Shown here: positions 50,733 through 58,634 of the stretch, in pieces
How positions within the stretch are numbered: position 1 is the first letter of the stretch
Layout: every line of letters starts with the position of its first letter
Origin: Candidatus Bathyarchaeota archaeon
GTDB lineage: Archaea; Thermoproteota; Bathyarchaeia; Bathyarchaeales; Bathycorpusculaceae
DNA: 64,000 bases
Assembly: GCA_023488905.1 (NCBI GenBank)
Contig: JAMDCQ010000014.1
Location: 34,025-98,024 of the forward strand
Direction of reading: 5' to 3'
Notes under the pieces: model-generated
Told to the model about the DNA's origin: nothing
Database searches by the model: none
The model's input: the letters and a program-made list of their open reading frames with translations, nothing else
Position numbers and translations under genes: made by a program

Positions 50733-50745
50733 ATAAATATGTCTC
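50733..50745 (-). promoter_or_regulatory. Promoter of the S19e operon
   Basis: On the minus strand CATATTTATATTAGG lies about 55-65 bases upstream of the S19e ATG, the best TATA box in the region. Confidence 0.5.
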
Positions 50746-50972
50746 TAAGCCAAAAAGCAAACTTTAGTGCACGCGACAATCAATAGCCCGCTTAATCAGG
50801 GGCGTAACATGTGCATAGTTAGCTTTTTGCGGGACGATTGGCGTCTGCTGGTTGGGGTGCTTCGCAGGGGTATATTGGCGGGGGGTGTTAAATGGTTTTC
50901 CAGGGAGCCTTATCAAGCTTGTTTTTCTGCGTCCGATTTGGGTTACAGAGTAGTTGTGGCTGATTCCGCAAA

Positions 50973-51240
50973 CTGTTGATCAAAATTTTTGTTCTGACTC
51001 TTTATGTGGGTGTTTTGGTTTACGGCACACCACACGGCAGCGTTTGGATGCGATTGCGTTTTGGGGTTGCAACGTGTTTCTGCGTCTGTTTCGGTGTGGC
51101 ATACGCGTTTTCCACCACACACCCAACATGGCTCCATGCAGAATGGGGCAGGATGTGAATGTGAAACCATGCAAGGTTGTTTTTTTCTTCCACAAGAACA
51201 AACAAGCCAATACCAGAAACCAAACATCTTTGATTTACTG
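50973..51240 (+). repeat. MITE-like element copy 3 (268 bp)
   Basis: The left end is CTGTTGATCAAAATTTTTG and the right end is GATTTACTG (complement CAGTAAATC). The interior is nearly the same as copy 1 (GGTTTACGGCACACCACAC; TTTCTTCCACAAG). No target duplication is visible at this copy. The 280 bases to its left hold a 70-codon rightward frame that I do not accept as a gene. Confidence 0.8.
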
Positions 51241-51254
51241 CTATTAAGGGGAAC

Positions 51255-51749
51255 TTAGCAAATAGCCTCGATAACCCTGTCCACCACAGCCTCGTCACTG
51301 AGCCCCGCCACGTCTATGATTACGTCGGCATATCGCCGATAAAGCGGCTGCCTCTCCTCAAAAACTCGCTCCAACCCCTTCGCCTTTAACCCGACGATTC
51401 CTCTGCCCGAAAAATCTGGGGTACGCCGTCTGATTTCCTCTAAAGAAGCATCCAAAAACACGACTTTAGAGGCGCTCTTCAAAAAAGCCATAGCCCGCTC
51501 CGAATAAACTGAACTGCCGCCCGAAGCGATAACCGAATCAGCAACCGCCACCAAAGCCAAAACAGCGTTCTCCTCTAACTCCAGAAACTTGGCGTCACCC
51601 AAACAATCAACCAAATCCTGCAACCGCCTGTTATGAGCTTCCTCAATTACCCTGTCAACATCAATAAAGCGATAATTCAACCGCTTAGCCAAAATCAGCC
51701 CTATGCGGCTTTTTCCTACACCAGACATACCTATCAGGGTAACATTCAT
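51255..51749 (-). CDS. Shikimate-kinase-like P-loop kinase
   Basis: The 164-residue protein shows LIGMSGVGKSRIGLILAKRL (Walker A), the strand YRFIDVDRVIEEA with the DxD of shikimate binding, FLELEENAVLAL (FRxxE-like), VIASGGSSVYSE (GGG-like loop) and RRTPDFSGRGIVG (adenine loop with Arg). The pattern is that of bacterial AroK, whereas most archaea use a GHMP-type shikimate kinase, so it may be transferred or have another small-molecule substrate. Start ATG 51749; the in-frame TTG six codons upstream is less likely. Confidence 0.75.
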   Translation of the reverse strand: MNVTLIGMSGVGKSRIGLILAKRLNYRFIDVDRVIEEAHNRRLQDLVDCLGDAKFLELEENAVLALVAVADSVIASGGSSVYSERAMAFLKSASKVVFLDASLEEIRRRTPDFSGRGIVGLKAKGLERVFEERQPLYRRYADVIIDVAGLSDEAVVDRVIEAIC

Positions 51750-51925
51750 AATAACAATGTATAGCAATCGGGGTTATTTCCCTTTTATGAGACAAATTGC
51801 AGACCAAGAACCGAGGCGTCTCCAAAAAACCCCTTAACCCCCCAGATAGGGCTAATCAGAGTTCTGCAAAGTCCGCGACTGCTAATGGGAATCAGAGAAA
51901 AAGCCACATCAAATATTTACTATGA

Positions 51926-52087
51926 TCAGTTAGTTTTTGGGTGCCTCGGGTCTTCATTTGAAACGGGAAAGAAGGTCTCAACTATTTTGGTGTTCTGATA
52001 CTTCTTTTTAACCCCCTCTTTGGGCCTATATTTGGTGAAGTCTGTTTTGTGTGTTAAGTCATGATTTTTTGATTTTTTCGTTGTCAT
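51926..52087 (-). CDS. Small basic hypothetical protein (53 aa)
   Basis: The ATG at 52087 is preceded by TAGAGGTAG, a good ribosome site. The product is Lys/Thr-rich with YRPKEGVKKKYQNTKIVE and an end VSNEDPRHPKTN. No family is recognised. Its promoter region contains the 8-bp-arm palindrome at 52139. From 51750 to 51925 nothing else is seen. Confidence 0.5.
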   Translation of the reverse strand: MTTKKSKNHDLTHKTDFTKYRPKEGVKKKYQNTKIVETFFPVSNEDPRHPKTN

Positions 52088-52138
52088 TTCTTTCTACCTC
52101 TAAACTTTTTGATTCGAAGAATTTGATGTCATTCGAGC

Positions 52139-52157
52139 ATGGAAACATTGTTTCCAT
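52139..52157. promoter_or_regulatory. Palindromic operator-like site
   Basis: ATGGAAAC ATT GTTTCCAT is a perfect 8-bp inverted repeat with a three-base centre, about 50 bases upstream of the small gene ending at 52087. Confidence 0.45.
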
Positions 52158-52193
52158 TAATCCCTCATCTGAGGCGACCTTAGACTGTGATGT

Positions 52194-52325
52194 TTAGTTC
52201 TGTTTTTTACGTTTACCATCCGTATACTTGCCCATTCCACAATCAAAACATTTTACTTCTTTTTCCGAGCTTTCAAGATTGCTACTTCCGCAATATGGAC
52301 AATCTGTCCCAAATTCTTTAGACAT
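52194..52325 (-). CDS. Small zinc-ribbon protein (43 aa)
   Basis: Reading leftwards from the ATG at 52325, the protein has DCPYCGSSNLES and KCFDCGMGKYTDG, two CxxC knuckles forming one zinc ribbon, and a KRKKQ tail. Strong motif support despite its size. The partner or target is unknown. Confidence 0.75.
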   Translation of the reverse strand: MSKEFGTDCPYCGSSNLESSEKEVKCFDCGMGKYTDGKRKKQN

Positions 52326-52417
52326 AATAAATCATACTCTACAAGACACCCTATGCGACAGGTCTCCCTGTTAAAGATGTGGGTAACAAATATGTAATTC
52401 AAAAAAGAACGCGCTGA

Positions 52418-52660
52418 TTACTTTTCTTCTTTTACCCAAATCCTAAACATTTTTTCCTTATCTTGCGTATAGCAACTAAAATCTGGTGCAGCTACTTCCT
52501 CAACCTCCACATTAGTTTCCCCATAAATTTCTCTGTACTGCGCCAGCCAGTTAACAAAATGTGCGCCCCCACCCGCGTATTTCTTAACCCACCTCTCACC
52601 ATGTTCATCTAATTTTTCTATAATCAATTCTTCTCTTGGGTCCGCGCATGATTCTGGCAT
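52418..52660 (-). CDS. Hypothetical protein, 80 aa
   Basis: The small acidic protein contains ELIIEKLDEHGERWVKKYAG and HFVNWLAQYREIYGE helices and ends in a strand plus VKEEK. ATG start. It contains two Cys. No family is recognised; frame and composition look protein-like. Confidence 0.6.
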   Translation of the reverse strand: MPESCADPREELIIEKLDEHGERWVKKYAGGGAHFVNWLAQYREIYGETNVEVEEVAAPDFSCYTQDKEKMFRIWVKEEK

Positions 52661-52694
52661 AATCTAAAGCCTAAGGTGTCTTGGAATAAGAGAT

Positions 52695-52874
52695 TTATCC
52701 TCGTGAGATTGCCGCGAAGAATGGTTCAGCCCCCATTTCTGCTGTAGAGTAACAACCATCTCTAGTGCCCAACACGTCGTCATGTGTGCCCTGCGGGTGA
52801 TGCCAGCCTATAGCTCCGTCTTTGTTTAGGCTGTAACGTTCCACGTTTAGTTCGATGCAGATTTCGACCCGCAA
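52695..52874 (-). CDS. Possible small protein or 3' remnant (59 aa)
   Basis: From a TTG at 52874 the frame reads VEICIELNVERYSLNKDGA and TRDGCYSTAEMGAEPFFAAI up to a TAA. It reads like real protein sequence but has only a weak ribosome site, so it may be the tail of a lost gene. Confidence 0.35.
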   Translation of the reverse strand: MRVEICIELNVERYSLNKDGAIGWHHPQGTHDDVLGTRDGCYSTAEMGAEPFFAAISRG

Positions 52875-52903
52875 TCCACGGGTTGAGCAGGCTTGCTTAT
52901 TGG

Positions 52904-53176
52904 TTATAGTCTAAACTCAGGGGTATCATCAAAGAGGCGACGATATGTCTTGTTAAAGAGGGCGATGTATTCGCTGGCTTGCGCTGTGGATTTGAGCAGG
53001 GTCATGCCGCCGTTTTCTACCTCTACAAGAAAATGCCGTTGCTTTAGGAAGTCTAGGTGGGTTTGCCCAATCTTCGAGTTCAAATTACAGCGGTTGATGA
53101 TGCTGGTGAAAGACCGTGGCGTGCGGCAGAAGGTTAGGATTTCCCAGAAAATCTCGTAGTGCGTCCGCTTCATCAC
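52904..53176 (-). CDS. Winged-helix DNA-binding protein
   Basis: The 90-residue protein reads THYEIFWEILTFCRTPRSFT, SIINRCNLNSKIGQTHLDFL and VEVENGGMTLLKSTAQASEY, the single wHTH pattern of archaeal ArnR-like proteins. Its ATG overlaps the stop of the membrane protein gene upstream, so it is coupled to that gene and may regulate it. Confidence 0.75.
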   Translation of the reverse strand: MMKRTHYEIFWEILTFCRTPRSFTSIINRCNLNSKIGQTHLDFLKQRHFLVEVENGGMTLLKSTAQASEYIALFNKTYRRLFDDTPEFRL

Positions 53177-53814
53177 TGAGCTTCTCCTAGAGCTTTCTGC
53201 AGTTCCACTTCAGCCTTAGCCGTTTGCGCTAAGCGTTGGTCCCAGACTGTGGAGTATTTCCCAAAAAAGTGAGGGATGATGAAGCAAGCCGCAGCCATTG
53301 CAAGGTTGATAGCGACGTTTGAAATTTGAGCTGCGTTAGCCCAGAGCGGTGCATTGGTCAGAGCACCAGCGATTACGCCGCCTAGAGCCAGTACTGCAGC
53401 TATGCCGAAGCATACGCCAGCTATTCGGCTAATCGTCACCATCAGCTTAAGGGTGGGCTTGTTTTCTCGGTAAGCTGCCGTCATATCAACGATTAAGCCT
53501 GTTAATGCTTCATCGTTTAGCGTGTTGTTTTTCTTGTGTTCGGAAAGGCTGCTGGTTAAGGTAGAGTTGACTTCGATCATTTCGGCGCTGGAAATTAACC
53601 ATCGTATAGCGATGGCGAAGGCTAAACCGCCAAGAATAATCAAACCTATCTGGTTTAGCTCAATAGTCAGTGTTGTTGCCAGCGAGATCAGATTGGGCAT
53701 AAGGAAATAGGCTCCGAAAGCCAACGCTAACGCGCTGCAGACTATGTTTATTATTGATAAGCCTAGTAGGCTGTTAAGTTCATGCTGCAATTTTTGTGCT
53801 GTAGTTGTTGCCAT
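53173..53814 (-). CDS. Four-helix membrane protein, unknown
   Basis: The 213-residue protein has four hydrophobic helices in two pairs (IINIVCSALALAFGAYFLM, IGLIILGGLAFAIAIRWLIS, ISRIAGVCFGIAAVLALGGV, VAINLAMAAACFIIPHFFG) and a helical C-terminal tail. Residues between pairs are charged and cytoplasmic. No family recognised. ATG start, operon with the winged-helix gene. Confidence 0.65.
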   Translation of the reverse strand: MATTTAQKLQHELNSLLGLSIINIVCSALALAFGAYFLMPNLISLATTLTIELNQIGLIILGGLAFAIAIRWLISSAEMIEVNSTLTSSLSEHKKNNTLNDEALTGLIVDMTAAYRENKPTLKLMVTISRIAGVCFGIAAVLALGGVIAGALTNAPLWANAAQISNVAINLAMAAACFIIPHFFGKYSTVWDQRLAQTAKAEVELQKALGEAQ

Positions 53815-53995
53815 ACATTGTCACCGATAGCACAGTATCGCTTAAAATGCATATAAAGAACCACGAAACATCGTTACATACCCAAGTTCTCTACACAAAA
53901 AAAGGGTGGCTGACCGCCTGGTGAAGGTTTGTTTTCATAGACCCCTATCCCCGATAAAAAAGAAACCTTTGATATAACTTGGCAGCGGATTGCGA

Positions 53996-54580
53996 TTAAT
54001 TCGTGGAGCTGACAGAAATTGAGGTGACTGGTTTGGCGGCTTTTCTGTGGTAAACCCTTGCGGCGAAGCAGAGCACCACGACAGCTATGGCGAAGTAGAA
54101 TGTCCAGTTGAAGAACGCTGAAACCGCCACTTTGACTGTTATACCGCCTGAAAGTATATCTGGAAGCTGAAGGGAGGCTGAGCCGATAAGCGGCAAATTA
54201 ACCCCGGTTAGCAGCGTCACGGATAGGTAGAGGACGATTAATTCAACCATGAACAGTATGACTGCGTAGAGGGGTTTTTTGTATCCGAAGCCCAGCAGGG
54301 ATTTAGCGTACGATTTGGTTGGTAGAACCGAGTAGACAAGCAGGGATATGCCGCCTGCAAGCAGAGTCAACAGACAAGCAAGGTTCAGAGCCCAAATGAT
54401 GGGCACCGTGAGAATGGTGTTGAACAATGCTAAGTTAAAGTTGACTGGCGAAAAGTTAACGCTGGCCAGCGCGGGGTTGCCGACGTTGAATTGCCACCAT
54501 GGAACAAACACGGAGGCAGCTATCAAAACCAAAGTCAGGACGCCTGCGACTAAAGCTACATAGTTTATTTGTCTGGGCAT
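53996..54580 (-). CDS. Membrane protein, partner of 54585 gene
   Basis: The 194-residue protein has about four helices (YVALVAGVLTLVLIAASVFV, ALNLACLLTLLAGGISLLVY, AVILFMVELIVLYLSVTLL, FYFAIAVVVLCFAARVYHR) with an extracellular loop after the first. It begins a few bases after the stop of the 54585 gene, so the two are one unit. Function unknown; such pairs recur in related archaea as far as I recall. Confidence 0.65.
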   Translation of the reverse strand: MPRQINYVALVAGVLTLVLIAASVFVPWWQFNVGNPALASVNFSPVNFNLALFNTILTVPIIWALNLACLLTLLAGGISLLVYSVLPTKSYAKSLLGFGYKKPLYAVILFMVELIVLYLSVTLLTGVNLPLIGSASLQLPDILSGGITVKVAVSAFFNWTFYFAIAVVVLCFAARVYHRKAAKPVTSISVSSTN

Positions 54581-54584
54581 AGGT

Positions 54585-55175
54585 TTACCCCGTTACGGTT
54601 ATGCCTGAGGTGGACATTGGGACTGTGATTTGGATGGGTTCGCTTAATTCGACCGATACACCGTTGACATCCACTACTGTGTTAACTAGCACGACATCGG
54701 CTGCTTCGCTTGTGGAGTAATGTTCCATAAAGTACGCCTCACCAGTCTGTGTCCATGAACCCTCCACCGTCACCAGGGCGCTTTCGCCTGGAGCTATCAC
54801 GTAGGGGTTGCTTAAGCCCACGGCTGTGATTCGTTGACGGTCGGGTGTATCTACGTCTGTGCTGAGGCTGTTGAGGGTTAAATCAATCGTGAAAGAATTC
54901 GTTAAGTTAACAGTGACTGAGAAGGTTCTTGCGGCGTTGTCGATGTTTGCGCTGACGAATTCAGGCTGCACGAAGCTTCCAAAGGGCGAATCGTCTCCAT
55001 CGTTACCTGAATTATCGTTTATGAATAAGCTTGAGTCGCCGTTAACTAAGCCTTTGACTTCGGGCGGGATGATTAATCCGCTTAAATCATCTTTGTATAT
55101 GTATACTACGGCGCCGACTGGTCCGACGACCAATCCTACGCTGATTAAGAGCAGAACTATCCCGATTAGCTGCAT
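54585..55175 (-). CDS. Single-anchor protein with LEA/Ig-like beta domain
   Basis: One N-terminal helix (LIGIVLLLISVGLVVGPVGA) anchors a beta-rich extracytoplasmic domain of about 150 residues (FSVTVNLTNSFTIDLTLNSL, YVIAPGESALVTVEGSWTQ) like LEA-type or DUF-type Ig-like folds. It is coupled to the membrane protein at 53996. No enzymatic motif. Confidence 0.65.
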   Translation of the reverse strand: MQLIGIVLLLISVGLVVGPVGAVVYIYKDDLSGLIIPPEVKGLVNGDSSLFINDNSGNDGDDSPFGSFVQPEFVSANIDNAARTFSVTVNLTNSFTIDLTLNSLSTDVDTPDRQRITAVGLSNPYVIAPGESALVTVEGSWTQTGEAYFMEHYSTSEAADVVLVNTVVDVNGVSVELSEPIQITVPMSTSGITVTG

Positions 55176-55315
55176 TCAAGCTTCCTCAATATACAAGATA
55201 CCGCCGTGCCTTTAAGCATTATTCATTTTCAATCAACAAGGGCAAATTGCGGCGAGATTTAACCAAAAAAATCCACTATCTAAAATCAGTGAGTTAATTT
55301 TAATGCAGAAACATG

Positions 55316-55361
55316 CCTATTTGGCTCCTAATATTCAAGGTATGCAGAAAACCTATAGAGG
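55316..55361 (+). repeat. Short dispersed hairpin repeat, copy R2
   Basis: CCTATTTGGCTCCTAATA and GCAGAAAACCTATAGAGG match R1 at 32311. AGGT and ACCT inside can pair. Confidence 0.6.
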
Positions 55362-55375
55362 GGATCCCTTTTGGG

Positions 55376-55420
55376 CATATTTGGAGCCTATTAGGATATC
55401 ATTGCAGGAACCTATAGAGG
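55376..55420 (+). repeat. Short dispersed hairpin repeat, copy R3
   Basis: CATATTTGGAGCCTATTAGG and GCAGGAACCTATAGAGG match R1 and R2; TAGG and CCTA inside can pair. R2 and R3 lie in tandem in a 290-bp gap that otherwise has no gene. Confidence 0.6.
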
Positions 55421-55465
55421 AGAGAGAATAGTGGGCCCCTTCAAATAATGAACGGGGGGAAGCAA

Positions 55466-55780
55466 TTATGGCTGGGGCTGCTCTGAGGGGGTTTCAGGAG
55501 ACTTACGCTTCCTAAACAGGATGAACACGTGACCTCGAACTTCAACCAATGCGGCTTCGGTTGCCTGAGCTGCCTTCTTCGCGATTTCCTCAGCGGTAGT
55601 TAGCTCTTTGAGCGCCGCGGGGAGTATTCTGACCTTTACCATCTTGTTCTTCTGAAGCTGCTTCTCCATCTCCGCAATTGACTGCGGTGTTAAGCCGTCT
55701 TTGCCCACCCAAATCGTTGGGTTCTCATCTTTCAGTACGTGCCTAACGTGGCGCTTCATCCTTGTAGTTATCTTGCTCAA
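55466..55780 (-). CDS. YhbY/CRM-domain RNA-binding protein
   Basis: The CRM domain binds structured rRNA. The protein reads VRHVLKDENPTIWVGKDGLT, QSIAEMEKQLQKNKMVKVRI and FILFRKRKSPETP, with the GxxG-type loop region as in YhbY. It overlaps the RNase P subunit gene upstream. The ATG at 55780 or 55759 is possible. Confidence 0.9.
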   Translation of the reverse strand: MSKITTRMKRHVRHVLKDENPTIWVGKDGLTPQSIAEMEKQLQKNKMVKVRILPAALKELTTAEEIAKKAAQATEAALVEVRGHVFILFRKRKSPETPSEQPQP

Positions 55781-56102
55781 CTGTGTGTTGCACCTTTTTG
55801 TTTAACATATAACGGGTTTGTTTCCCGCAGTTTAAACATGTTACTACGACGTGAGGCTCCCTTTTCTGCTTTACCCTAACCCGACAGTTAACCCCATGCA
55901 CAAACAACGCATTGCATTCCTTACAGGTTTGCCTGCGGAATTCGGTGGGCAAACGGATTTTTGCTGCCATAGCGATCCGTCGCGCAGAGCCTATGTACTG
56001 GGCTGCCAGTTTGGGATTGACTTTAACTACTTTTTTGGCTTGCTCAAAGAGTATCTCGATGCGTTGATTAGCAATCTGCTTAATGCTGCTCTGCTTCATC
56101 AT
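55743..56102 (-). CDS. rnp4: RNase P protein component 4 (Rpp21/Rpr2)
   Basis: The protein subunit of archaeal RNase P binds zinc by four Cys, visible here as CKECNALF and CLNCGKQT. Helices with QIANQRIEILFEQAKKVVKV and YIGSARRIAMAAKIRLP match the family. I choose the ATG at 56102 (MMKQSSIKQ) over the upstream TTG. Downstream it overlaps YhbY; the pair is a common archaeal arrangement. TTATTTAAGC near 56136-56145 is its likely TATA box. Confidence 0.92.
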   Translation of the reverse strand: MMKQSSIKQIANQRIEILFEQAKKVVKVNPKLAAQYIGSARRIAMAAKIRLPTEFRRQTCKECNALFVHGVNCRVRVKQKREPHVVVTCLNCGKQTRYMLNKKVQHTVEQDNYKDEAPR

Positions 56103-56156
56103 AACTGTAAACAATGCAGAAAGGTACGGTTCGCTTAAATAATACTTGCGCTGCCA

Positions 56157-57056
56157 CTAAGCCTTTTTCTGTGACAGCTCCGCTTTTAGCCGCTCAAGCG
56201 CTTCATCCAGCGTTAACGGTTTATATTGCAGGATCCGTTGAGCCAACGAAGTGTCAAGCGAGGAGTCGGTTGGGCGTTTAGCTGGCCATGCGAACTGAGC
56301 GGAAGAGGCTTTATCGATTAAGCTTTTATCTAATTCGAAGGTTTCGGCGATTTTTTTGGCAAATTCGTAGCGGCTAACCCGTGTGGCGCCACACAAATGA
56401 TAGAGCCCAGTCAAACGGCGTTCGATAACTTCCAGAGTCATCTCAGCCAAATTAGTGTTCAAGGTAGGCGTATTCCATTGGTCAGTAACGACTTTTACGC
56501 GCTCACCCTTTCGCAGAGTTTCAATCAGCCAAAGCGCGAAGTTCACTTTTCCAGCTGCAGGCGTCGAACCGTAGATGACGCTGGGGCGAGCGATTAAAAA
56601 GTCAGATTCAGCAAGATTCTGCATCACGACAGTTTCTGCTTCAAGCTTTGTTAAGCCATAGTAGTTGACGGGTTCGGGAGAATCTGATTCCACATAGTAT
56701 CCTTTTTCGCCGCTAAACACGTAGTCGGTTGAGATGTAGATTAGAAATGACTCTGCGTTTTTGGATGCTTCAACGATGTTTTTTGTGCCGTCCACATTAA
56801 CCGCCCAAGCCAGATGTTTGTTTAGTTCACATTTATCCACATCTGTTAGAGTTGCAGCATGAACAACTACATCAGGCTTAACAGTTCTAAAGACATCGTT
56901 AACCTCTGCCTTAACTGAGACATCCAGCTTAACGGATTTACCATAAACCGATTGAGCCTGAATATCAGAGGAGTAAACCTCAAAACCCCTCTCAAGCGCC
57001 AGTTGCGCCAGTTTTGACCCGTAAAGGCCGCCAGCACCAGTAATTAGCAGCTTCAA
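56157..57056 (-). CDS. rmlD: dTDP-4-dehydrorhamnose reductase
   Basis: This enzyme makes the last step to dTDP-L-rhamnose. The Rossmann start LKLLITGAGGLYGSKLAQLA, the catalytic YGLTKLEAE (YxxxK) and VIYGSTPAAGKVNFALW are typical of the family. TTG start at 57056 overlaps the rmlB stop (TTGA). Last gene of the four-gene rml cluster. Confidence 0.92.
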   Translation of the reverse strand: MKLLITGAGGLYGSKLAQLALERGFEVYSSDIQAQSVYGKSVKLDVSVKAEVNDVFRTVKPDVVVHAATLTDVDKCELNKHLAWAVNVDGTKNIVEASKNAESFLIYISTDYVFSGEKGYYVESDSPEPVNYYGLTKLEAETVVMQNLAESDFLIARPSVIYGSTPAAGKVNFALWLIETLRKGERVKVVTDQWNTPTLNTNLAEMTLEVIERRLTGLYHLCGATRVSRYEFAKKIAETFELDKSLIDKASSAQFAWPAKRPTDSSLDTSLAQRILQYKPLTLDEALERLKAELSQKKA

Positions 57057-58060
57057 CGGGAGCCACCAAGCTTCCAAGGAGTCGGATGCAAAATCACGTC
57101 AGTCGCAAACGGTGTCCACCAATGCTCGTTTTTAAGGTACCACTCCACCGTTGACTCTAAAGCGTCCTCGAAGGTGGCTTTAGGTTTCCAACCTAATTCT
57201 TTGCGTGTCTTGGTGGAGTCGAGGCTGTAGCGGGTGTCATGTCCTGGTCGGTCCTCAACAAAGGTTATGAGGGCTTCGGGTTTTTTGAGTAGGCTGATGA
57301 TTTTTTTGACTATTTCTATGTTGGTGACTTCATTGCCCGCGGATACATTGTAGATTTCGCCAGGCTCGCCCTTCTCTAGCACGGTACTTATGGCTTCACA
57401 GTGATCGCTAACGTAGATCCAGTCGCGGATGTTAGTGCCTTTGCCATAGATGGGGATGGGCAAATCCCTCAGGGCGCGGATGACTGTTTTGGGGATCAGT
57501 TTCTCAGGCATCTGGTAGGGTCCAAAGTTGTTTGTGCATCGGGTGATTGAGACATTTAAGCCGAAGGTTTTGTGGTAGGATAATGTGAACATGTCTGCGG
57601 CGGCTTTGGATGCCGAGTAAGGGTTGGATGGTTTAGGCGGAGAATTCTCCGTGAAAGAACCCTCCAGAGCTTCGCCGTAAACTTCGTCAGTAGATACCTG
57701 CAACAGGCGAGCTTTATGGTTGTGGCGGCGTATACCTTCGAGGATGGTGAAAGTGCCCAGGGTGTTGTTCTGGAGGAAAACGTTTGGGTCGGCGATGCTG
57801 CGGTCCACATGTGTCTCCGCGGCGATGTTCACTACTGCATCCACTTGGTGAATCAGTCGGTTCATCAGTTGGGGGTTGCAGATGTCGCCTTTTATGAAGG
57901 TATAACGTTTGTCGTTTTCTATATCATGCAGGTTTGCGGGGTTAGCTCCGATGCCTACTTTGTCAACATTTATGATTTCGTAGTCGGGGTATTTTGCAAG
58001 CATGAGCTTACAAAAGTTGCTGCCGATAAAACCTAAGCCGCCAGTCACTAACACTTTCAT
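57053..58060 (-). CDS. rmlB: dTDP-glucose 4,6-dehydratase
   Basis: This extended SDR enzyme forms dTDP-4-keto-6-deoxyglucose. It shows VLVTGGLGFIGSNFCKLML, AAETHVDRSI, STDEVYGEAL, YSASKAAADMF (YxxxK) and TRCTNNFGPYQMPEKLIPK, all characteristic. 335 residues, normal. It lies between rmlC and rmlD. Confidence 0.96.
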   Translation of the reverse strand: MKVLVTGGLGFIGSNFCKLMLAKYPDYEIINVDKVGIGANPANLHDIENDKRYTFIKGDICNPQLMNRLIHQVDAVVNIAAETHVDRSIADPNVFLQNNTLGTFTILEGIRRHNHKARLLQVSTDEVYGEALEGSFTENSPPKPSNPYSASKAAADMFTLSYHKTFGLNVSITRCTNNFGPYQMPEKLIPKTVIRALRDLPIPIYGKGTNIRDWIYVSDHCEAISTVLEKGEPGEIYNVSAGNEVTNIEIVKKIISLLKKPEALITFVEDRPGHDTRYSLDSTKTRKELGWKPKATFEDALESTVEWYLKNEHWWTPFATDVILHPTPWKLGGSR

Positions 58061-58066
58061 ATTTCA

Positions 58067-58576
58067 TCACTTATGTGGGGGGTAATTCCAATCCCAACTT
58101 TTACCAACACGTTCATCAGATGCTTTGCCGTTGATTTTCTTTGGAATGAGTGTTGGGTCATCCCAGTCGCGCCGTTCTTCATCAGGGCTCTTTGAATCGT
58201 ACATTTTAGTTGTGAAATAGACGAGCATGACGGGTTCTGTGCCTACTGCTTTGAAGCCATGCCAGTAGTGCCCCGGCATCCTGACCCCCTGTAAATCCAA
58301 GCCGCTTGAGACAATTTCATTCAATTCGGCGGATTTGTCGTCGAAGGCGCAGATTTTTGCGGCCCCCTTAAGCACCAAGAAGTAGTCTACCTGACCTCTT
58401 AGGTGACGGTGCCAAGCACGAACAACACCGGGATAAGTAAACGAATGATTAACTTGAACTATTGCGTCGTCCCCGAAGAGGTCTTTCCAGTCAGATCGCA
58501 TAACCTCACAGAAGAAGCCCCTCTCGTCAGAGAAACGCTTCACTGGTTTAATTCTTATCCCGTCTAACATAACCAT
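58067..58576 (-). CDS. rmlC: dTDP-4-dehydrorhamnose 3,5-epimerase-like cupin
   Basis: This is a 169-residue cupin of the RmlC family: RIKPVKRFSDERGFFCEVMR at the start, VVRAWHRHLRGQVDYFLVLK (catalytic-type His) and MPGHYWHGFKAVGTEPVMLV. The end is longer in polar residues. It lies six bases before rmlB on the same strand. The C3/C5 epimerase role is inferred from context; a closely related deoxysugar epimerase is possible. Confidence 0.88.
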   Translation of the reverse strand: MVMLDGIRIKPVKRFSDERGFFCEVMRSDWKDLFGDDAIVQVNHSFTYPGVVRAWHRHLRGQVDYFLVLKGAAKICAFDDKSAELNEIVSSGLDLQGVRMPGHYWHGFKAVGTEPVMLVYFTTKMYDSKSPDEERRDWDDPTLIPKKINGKASDERVGKSWDWNYPPHK

Positions 58577-58634
58577 CCTTGCCTGCCTGTCAAATTATCG
58601 ATTGAAAATATTTATAATATTCCCCAATTTAGCC

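Noticed and set aside
50767-50979. Rightward 70-codon frame beginning at a GTG
   Set aside because: No ribosome site, unusual composition, and it runs into the MITE copy 3; no family-like pattern.
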